Shown here: in pieces, positions 56,589 to 64,000 of the stretch
Layout of the letters: every line of letters starts with the position of its first letter
Position numbering within the stretch: position 1 is the stretch's first letter
Source: Caldimonas manganoxidans ATCC BAA-369
GTDB lineage: Bacteria > Pseudomonadota > Gammaproteobacteria > Burkholderiales > Burkholderiaceae_C
Direction: 5' to 3'
Assembly (NCBI RefSeq): GCF_000381125.1
Contig: NZ_KB905938.1
Location: 1 to 64,000 of the forward strand
DNA length: 64,000 bases
Notes under the pieces: model-generated
What the model was told of the DNA's origin: nothing
The model's input: only the letters and a program-made list of their open reading frames with translations
Database searches by the model: none
Program-made: the position numbers and the translations under genes

Positions 56589-57284
56589 ATGAACGAGAAC
56601 ACGGTTCTTTCATCCTCCTTGGGCGCATCGATCCCTTCGGCCCAAGAGCGCAACCGCGTTTTGCGCAACACCTACTGGCTGCTGGCTTTGTCGATGGTGC
56701 CCACTGTGCTGGGCGCTTGGCTGGGCTTGGCCACCGGCTTGGCGCGAGCCATGTCGCCGATGGTGAGCCTGGTGGTGTTTCTGGGTGGTGCGTTTGCCTT
56801 CATGTTCGCGATCGAACGCACCAAGAATTCGGCTGCCGGCGTGCCGGTGCTGTTGGCCTTCACCTTCTTCATGGGCGTGATGCTGTCGCGCCTGGTGGGT
56901 GTGGTGTTGGGGCTGGCCAATGGCGCGAGCCTGATCATGACCGCCTTTGCCGGCACCGGTGCGATCTTCTTCGGCATGGCCGCCTTGTCCTCGATCATCA
57001 AGCGCGATCTCAGCTCGATGGGCAAGTTTTTGTTCGTCGGTGCGATCATGCTGCTGGTGGCTGGCATCGCCAACGTGTTCATCCAATCCAGCGCGCTGAT
57101 GATCACCCTGTCGGTCTTGGCGATCGGCATTTTTTCGGCCTTCATCCTGCATGATCTCAAGCGCGTGCAAGACGGCCTGGAAACCAACTACATCACGGCC
57201 ACGTTGGGCGTCTATTTGAGCCTGTATAACGTGTTCCAGTCGTTGCTGGCCCTGTTGGGCGTGTTTGGCGGCCGCGACGAATAA
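56589..57284 (+). CDS. Bax inhibitor-1/YccA family membrane protein
   Basis: A 231-residue inner-membrane protein with seven hydrophobic helices. The family segments FTFFMGVMLSRLV and the C-terminal SLYNVFQSLLALLG are present. In E. coli the relative YccA modulates FtsH proteolysis. GGAG precedes the ATG at 56589. Confidence 0.92.
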   Translation: MNENTVLSSSLGASIPSAQERNRVLRNTYWLLALSMVPTVLGAWLGLATGLARAMSPMVSLVVFLGGAFAFMFAIERTKNSAAGVPVLLAFTFFMGVMLSRLVGVVLGLANGASLIMTAFAGTGAIFFGMAALSSIIKRDLSSMGKFLFVGAIMLLVAGIANVFIQSSALMITLSVLAIGIFSAFILHDLKRVQDGLETNYITATLGVYLSLYNVFQSLLALLGVFGGRDE

Positions 57285-57382
57285 CATGCCGCGGCGGTGC
57301 TGGCCGCTGGCGCACGCGGCCGCACGGTCGGGCCGTCCGTGACACCTGCACGGCCAGTTACGGACGGTTTCCGTTCTCGGGA

Positions 57383-57688
57383 TCAGTTCGATTGAACCTT
57401 CACCCGGATTGCGCTAACCTGCCAGCCCTGTTGGCGTAAGGCCGCTTCCAAACGCGGCTGAAGCTGGCGCAGTTTGGCCGCGACCGCGGTATTGGGCGCC
57501 AGCAGCGTCCAACCCGTGTCATCGACCGGCCCGGGCTTCACATGGGCCGCGATGGCCGCAGGCAGGAGGGGGCGAATGCCCTCGAGGCGCGATTGAGATT
57601 CGCGCAGGAGTCGTTGAAGCCGCTCGAGCACGGTGTGGCGGTTCATGGCCTCTTGGATGGGCAGCGTGCGATCTGCGCGGGCATTCAT
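57383..57688 (-). CDS. dciA: DciA/DUF721 family protein
   Basis: A 101-residue protein of the DciA family, which loads the replicative helicase DnaB in bacteria lacking DnaC or DnaT. The core is SRLEGIRPLLPAAIAAHVKPG and LAPNTAVAAKLRQLQPRLEAAL, each in part. The position between a YccA gene and the M23 peptidase-secA pair is usual in beta-proteobacteria. TACACT lies eight bases before the ATG (57702-57697, minus strand) and no ribosome-binding site is visible. Confidence 0.85.
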   Translation of the reverse strand: MNARADRTLPIQEAMNRHTVLERLQRLLRESQSRLEGIRPLLPAAIAAHVKPGPVDDTGWTLLAPNTAVAAKLRQLQPRLEAALRQQGWQVSAIRVKVQSN

Positions 57689-57705
57689 GAGGTGGGAGTG
57701 TACCG

Positions 57706-58665
57706 ATGCAGATCATGATCACGCACAGCCGCTTCACCCGCACGCATGTGTGGACGCTCAGCCGCTGGCAGCTGGCCGCGGTGCTGAGCGGCGCGCTGGG
57801 CCTGATGCTGCTGCTGTCGGGGCTGGTCTACCACTTCATCTTTCTTCAGGCCGCACGTGAAGGCTGGCCGGTGGTCAGCCAAATCGTGCGTCTGGTGGTC
57901 AAGGACGAGTTTGCCCAGCGTGATCGCTTCATGCGGGAGAACCTCGATGCGATGGCCCGCCGGGTCGGCGAGATGCAAGCCCGCTTGCTGCAGCTCGAAG
58001 CCGTGGGCGAGCGCGTCTCGGACATGGTCGGGCTCAAACCCGACGACATCAAAGCGGCGCTGCCGGATGGACCCAAGGGCGGCCCCTATGTGCCCAGTGC
58101 GCAGCCCTCGTTCGAGCAGCTGCAGCGCATGGTGGACGAGCTGGACCATGCCGCGGCACTGCATGCGGACCTGTTCACGCTGATCGAATCCCAGCTGTTC
58201 GAGCAGCGCATGCAAGCCCTGAGGATTCCGAACACGCGCCCGGTCGATGGCCCCACCAGCTCGGGGTTTGGCTTCCGGCTGGATCCTTTCACGGGCCGGC
58301 AGGCCCTGCACACGGGTTTGGATTTCCCGGCGCCGGTGGGCACGCCCATCCTGGCGGCCGCCGGGGGGGGGGTGATCGCGGCCGAAGACCATCCGGCCTA
58401 TGGTTTGATGGTGGACATCGACCACGGCAATGACCTGGTCACCCGCTACGCCCATGCCTCGAAGCTGTGGGTCCAACCGGGGGATCTGGTCAAGCGCGGT
58501 CAGGTGATTGCCGAAGTCGGCTCGACCGGCCGCTCCACCGGCCCGCATCTGCACTTCGAGGTGCTCGTCTCTGGCGTGCCCCAGAACCCCGCGCGTTTTC
58601 TGGCCGACGCCGGGCAGTCCAAAGCCTTGGCCCAGAGTGCGAGAGGCCGGCCTGCGCGGCCTTGA
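57706..58665 (+). CDS. Membrane-anchored M23 family metallopeptidase
   Basis: A 319-residue inner-membrane protein with one anchor helix (about 23-47), a periplasmic coiled region (about 70-180) and a C-terminal peptidase_M23 (LytM) domain. Zn ligands are suggested by RQALHTGLDF and TGPHLHFEV. Members cleave peptidoglycan cross-links or act as amidase activators. GGGAG precedes the ATG. It is divergent from dciA and upstream of secA. Confidence 0.92.
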   Translation: MQIMITHSRFTRTHVWTLSRWQLAAVLSGALGLMLLLSGLVYHFIFLQAAREGWPVVSQIVRLVVKDEFAQRDRFMRENLDAMARRVGEMQARLLQLEAVGERVSDMVGLKPDDIKAALPDGPKGGPYVPSAQPSFEQLQRMVDELDHAAALHADLFTLIESQLFEQRMQALRIPNTRPVDGPTSSGFGFRLDPFTGRQALHTGLDFPAPVGTPILAAAGGGVIAAEDHPAYGLMVDIDHGNDLVTRYAHASKLWVQPGDLVKRGQVIAEVGSTGRSTGPHLHFEVLVSGVPQNPARFLADAGQSKALAQSARGRPARP

Positions 58666-58936
58666 GTGGAGCAGCGCAAGCCCATCTCCTGCCTTGCGCG
58701 AGCTTTCTTGACCGGGGCAGCGCCGCCCCGACGATTGTGACTGCGGATTCACGGTGAGCCACGCCCGGCCCGAAGGCCCGGTGCTAAACTCGATCGCTTT
58801 AGAGCTTTCGGGGCCGGCTGCGCCTGTCGGACCCGCGCCGAGCGACGCATCGAACCGGTGCCACTTTCTTTCCCGATGTGTTTCCGACGGCCTGGTCCCC
58901 GAGGTCCGTCCATCGTTTCAAATCACCCCATCACGC

Positions 58937-61681
<2,745 letters not shown>

Positions 61682-61689
61682 GGTCGATC

Positions 61690-62919
61690 ATGCCGGTGAA
61701 TCTGCAAGCTCCCGACCCCAAGGCCTTGCACCCGGTCCCCGGGGTGCGCATCGGCACCGCGATGGCCGGTGTGCGCAAGGCTCATCGCAAGGATGTGTGT
61801 GTGTTCGTGCTCGACGAGGGGGCGGCCGTCGCAGGGGTGTTCACGCGCAATCGCTTTTGCGCCGCCCCGGTGCAGGTGGCCCGCGAGCATCTGGCCGCCG
61901 CGCGAGGGATTCGCGCTTTGGTGATCAACACAGGCAATGCCAATGCGGGCACCGGAGAGGAGGGCTTGGCCCATGCGCGGGCCACCTGCGCAGCCCTGGC
62001 TGGTCATCTCGGCGTGGAGCCCACTCAGGTGTTGCCCTTTTCCACTGGTGTGATCATGGAGCCGCTGCCGGTGGATCGCATCGTGGCGGGGCTGCCCGTG
62101 GCTTTGGCCGGTCTGAAGGCCGACGGCTGGGCCGATGCGGCGCAGGCCATCATGACGACCGACACGGTGCCCAAAGCGGTCTCCACGCAAGTGAGCATCG
62201 GCGCTCAGACGGTGACGATCACCGGCATTGCCAAAGGGGCCGGCATGATCCGTCCCAACATGGCCACGATGCTGGGTTTCATCGCCACCGACGCGAACAT
62301 CGATCCAAGCCTGCTGCCTGCGTTGGTGCGCCAGGCTGCCGATCAGTCCTTCAACCGCATCACCGTCGATGGCGACACCTCGACCAACGATGCCTTCGTG
62401 CTCATGGCCACGCGCCGGGCGCAGCATGCGGCCATCACGGCGCTCGAATCGCCTGAAGGGCTGGCGCTGCAAGAAGCCCTCATCGGCGTGGCGCAGCAAC
62501 TGGCGCAGGCCATCGTGCGGGATGGCGAAGGCGCCACCAAGTTCATCACCGTGCGCGTGGAAGGCGGCGCCACTGCGGATGAGTGCCGCAAGGTGGCGTA
62601 TGCCATTGCCCATTCGCCATTGGTGAAAACGGCGTTTTACGCCAGCGACCCCAACCTGGGCCGCATTCTGGCGGCCGTGGGGTATGCGGGCATCGAGGAT
62701 CTGGATCAGACCAAGATCGACCTGTATCTCGACGACGTGCATGTGGCCCAGCGGGGGGGGCGTCATCCGCAGTACAAGGAAGAAGACGGCCAGCGCGTGA
62801 TGAAGCGCTCGGACATCACCGTGCGGGTGCTGCTGGGCCGCGGCTCAGCCGAGGCCACGGTGTGGACCTGCGATCTCTCGCACGACTACGTCAGCATCAA
62901 CGCTGACTATCGCAGCTGA
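61690..62919 (+). CDS. argJ: Glutamate N-acetyltransferase / amino-acid acetyltransferase (ornithine acetyltransferase)
   Basis: A 409-residue autoprocessed enzyme recycling the acetyl group in arginine synthesis. The self-cleavage motif [16 protein letters not shown] contains the nucleophile Thr193 at the alpha/beta junction. [13 protein letters not shown] and DGDTSTND are also conserved. It lies directly after secA, as in many Burkholderiales. Confidence 0.96.
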   Translation: MPVNLQAPDPKALHPVPGVRIGTAMAGVRKAHRKDVCVFVLDEGAAVAGVFTRNRFCAAPVQVAREHLAAARGIRALVINTGNANAGTGEEGLAHARATCAALAGHLGVEPTQVLPFSTGVIMEPLPVDRIVAGLPVALAGLKADGWADAAQAIMTTDTVPKAVSTQVSIGAQTVTITGIAKGAGMIRPNMATMLGFIATDANIDPSLLPALVRQAADQSFNRITVDGDTSTNDAFVLMATRRAQHAAITALESPEGLALQEALIGVAQQLAQAIVRDGEGATKFITVRVEGGATADECRKVAYAIAHSPLVKTAFYASDPNLGRILAAVGYAGIEDLDQTKIDLYLDDVHVAQRGGRHPQYKEEDGQRVMKRSDITVRVLLGRGSAEATVWTCDLSHDYVSINADYRS

Positions 62920-63010
62920 GTCTCGACGTGCGTTTCGGGCTCGAACCGCACGGTGTCGGTATGCGGGGCGGCCTGCTCATCGCTTGGCGCAGGCCCAGCG
63001 CCAGCGGATC

Positions 63011-63544
63011 TCAGGCATCGGCCTTGCGAGACGCCGCCTGCTTGGCCGCCGCCTTGCGGGCGGTAGCCGTTTTGCGGGCGGCGGATGTGGCGCGGCCCGT
63101 TGGCTGGGCCTTGGCCTTGGACAACTGGTCCACGGCCTGGCTGAGCGCATCGATGCGCGCGATCAGGGCCTGGACATCCTTGTGACTGGGCACGCCCAGC
63201 TTGTTCAAGGCGCGCGCGACGCGCTCTTCGAAAATGGCTTCGAGCTTGTCCCAGTGCTGACCGGCACGGTCGGTGATCTCGCCGGCCATCGCACTCATCT
63301 TGCCGGTCATCTGGCCGATGGTGTCCTCGGCCACAGCCTGCGTTTTGCGCTGCAGGGACACCCCTTCCTTGACCAGCGCCTCAAAGACCTTGCTGCCTTC
63401 GGCTTGCGCCTTGGAGAACGCGCCCAGGCCGGCCAGCCAGATTTGCTGAGCCGATTCACGCACGGTGGCCGCGAGTTGAGAGTCGAACAGCCCAGCGGGC
63501 GTGGCGGCCTTGCTTTCGGCCGCCTTTTGCGCTTTCTTGACCAT
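63011..63544 (-). CDS. Phasin family protein (PHA granule-associated)
   Basis: A 177-residue protein of the PhaI/phasin group. A helical core (LFDSQLAATVRESAQQIWLAGLGAFSKAQAEG, in part; about residues 19-115) is followed by a C-terminal Lys/Ala-rich tail (RKTATARKAAAKQAASRKA) like that of histone H1-type phasins able to bind DNA. AAGGA lies six bases before the ATG. It implies that the organism stores PHB internally. TATAGT (63584-63579, minus strand) is a candidate -10. Confidence 0.9.
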   Translation of the reverse strand: MVKKAQKAAESKAATPAGLFDSQLAATVRESAQQIWLAGLGAFSKAQAEGSKVFEALVKEGVSLQRKTQAVAEDTIGQMTGKMSAMAGEITDRAGQHWDKLEAIFEERVARALNKLGVPSHKDVQALIARIDALSQAVDQLSKAKAQPTGRATSAARKTATARKAAAKQAASRKADA

Positions 63545-63897
63545 GGGGCATCCTTCCAGGTTGGGTGGAGACAGGACCACTATAGAAGGGTGCCGTAGGC
63601 ACGACAGCCCAATTCTTTAGTGAGGCGCCTCTATGGCGGCCTGGGGGATGGCGCGCAGCATCGGCGCTCGCCGAACCGCAAGAGGATGCGCGGCATTCAT
63701 GTCTGAACGACCGAAAATGTAACGGCATGACTCGCCGCTCGTGGGCGGTTGACTGCAAAAAGCGCGCGCATGTCGCGGGCTTGCTGCAAATGACCTCAAC
63801 TGCGCTCATCTTGCAGGGTTTCTGGCGCGAGCGCGGCAGTTGATCGGTCGTGCGGGGCTTGCGTACCATCCGAGGCCTTGTTCAGTTCGACGGCCCG
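63545..63897. other. 353-bp divergent intergenic region, phasin / bioA
   Basis: It contains the phasin promoter region (TATAGT at 63584-63579, minus strand), the perfect 10-bp palindrome GAGGCGCCTC at about 63622-63631, and several TGC-rich motifs including TTGCTGCAAATG near 63781. TACCAT at 63864-63869 is a possible -10 for bioA. No further gene is seen. Confidence 0.5.
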
Positions 63898-64000
63898 ATG
63901 ACGACCCCTTCTTTCGATGCGGCCGCACCGGCGGCCGGCGTCTGCGCGCACTGGGCGCAACGCAGTCTTGCGCAGGTCTGGCATCCCTGCACCCCGATCC
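63898..64000 (+). CDS. bioA: Adenosylmethionine-8-amino-7-oxononanoate aminotransferase, N-terminus (partial)
   Basis: The first 34 codons of a gene that leaves the window. The peptide starts MTTPSFDAAAPAAGVCAHW and continues with QRSLAQVWHPCTPI, the recognisable BioA N-terminus (RSLxxVWHPCTxM). BioA transaminates KAPA to DAPA in biotin synthesis. The remaining bio genes would lie to the right. The call rests on the short WHP motif and its context. Confidence 0.7.
   Translation, partial: MTTPSFDAAAPAAGVCAHWAQRSLAQVWHPCTPI

Noticed and set aside
63690-63850. PhaR-type repressor sites upstream of the phasin gene
   Set aside because: TGC-rich motifs such as TTGCTGCAAATG are present, but they lie far from the likely phasin -10 and do not form a clear repeated operator.

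Overview
The window is GC-rich (about two thirds G+C by eye), densely packed DNA from a beta-proteobacterium of the order Burkholderiales. The evidence is the gene order murA-hisGDCBHAFIE-HIT-tatABC-(DegS-like protease)-(Nif3-like), the petABC-sspA-sspB cluster, the order dciA/M23 peptidase/secA/argJ, and a phasin. An extracellular polyhydroxybutyrate (PHB) depolymerase and three tandem small heat-shock genes suggest a PHB-degrading, possibly thermotolerant member (Caldimonas, Schlegelella, Tepidimonas, Leptothrix or Rubrivivax-like). I cannot fix the genus from the sequence alone.

Layout. 1-142: end of an IS5-family insertion sequence, cut by the window edge. 166-2822: phenylalanine hydroxylase and 4-hydroxyphenylpyruvate dioxygenase, divergent from an Lrp-type regulator. 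2939-6100: a secreted lipoprotein esterase, an HDOD protein and an unknown membrane protein. 6165-11475 (minus strand): an EF-G paralogue, a CoA-transferase and three Hsp20 genes with a clear sigma-32-type promoter. 11785-22216: the most interesting block. It holds two paralogous periplasmic binding-protein genes, each with a sigma-54-type promoter, a sigma-54 activator between them, perfect palindromic operators, a type 2 PHB depolymerase, a complete LivGFHM-type ABC transporter and an alpha/beta hydrolase. It reads as a pathway that degrades PHB outside the cell, imports the products and finishes hydrolysis inside.

22259-26112: a small membrane protein, a glycosyltransferase-like gene, a TetR regulator with a possible 55-codon follower gene, and an ABC-2 exporter. 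26137-36919: ibaG, murA, the histidine operon, a HIT protein and tatABC, with many ATGA or GTGA overlaps. 37123-43364: a LamB-like porin, a DegS-like protease, a Nif3-like protein, an orphan binding protein and an MFS exporter carrying a C-terminal ABM-type domain. 43433-51614: malic enzyme, an AcuI-like reductase, an unknown gene, pdxA, a DUF1631 protein and mscL. 51820-55917: the cytochrome bc1 operon, a strong intrinsic terminator, and sspAB. 55961-64000: tRNA-Thr(UGU), an exported small protein, a YccA/Bax-inhibitor protein, dciA, an M23 peptidase, secA, argJ, a phasin and the first codons of bioA.

Several genes (starts at 13054, 24374, 26137, 33758, 56119 and 57688) have a -10-like hexamer 6-10 bases before the start codon and no ribosome-binding site, which suggests leaderless transcripts. 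No CRISPR array, rRNA or prophage was seen.
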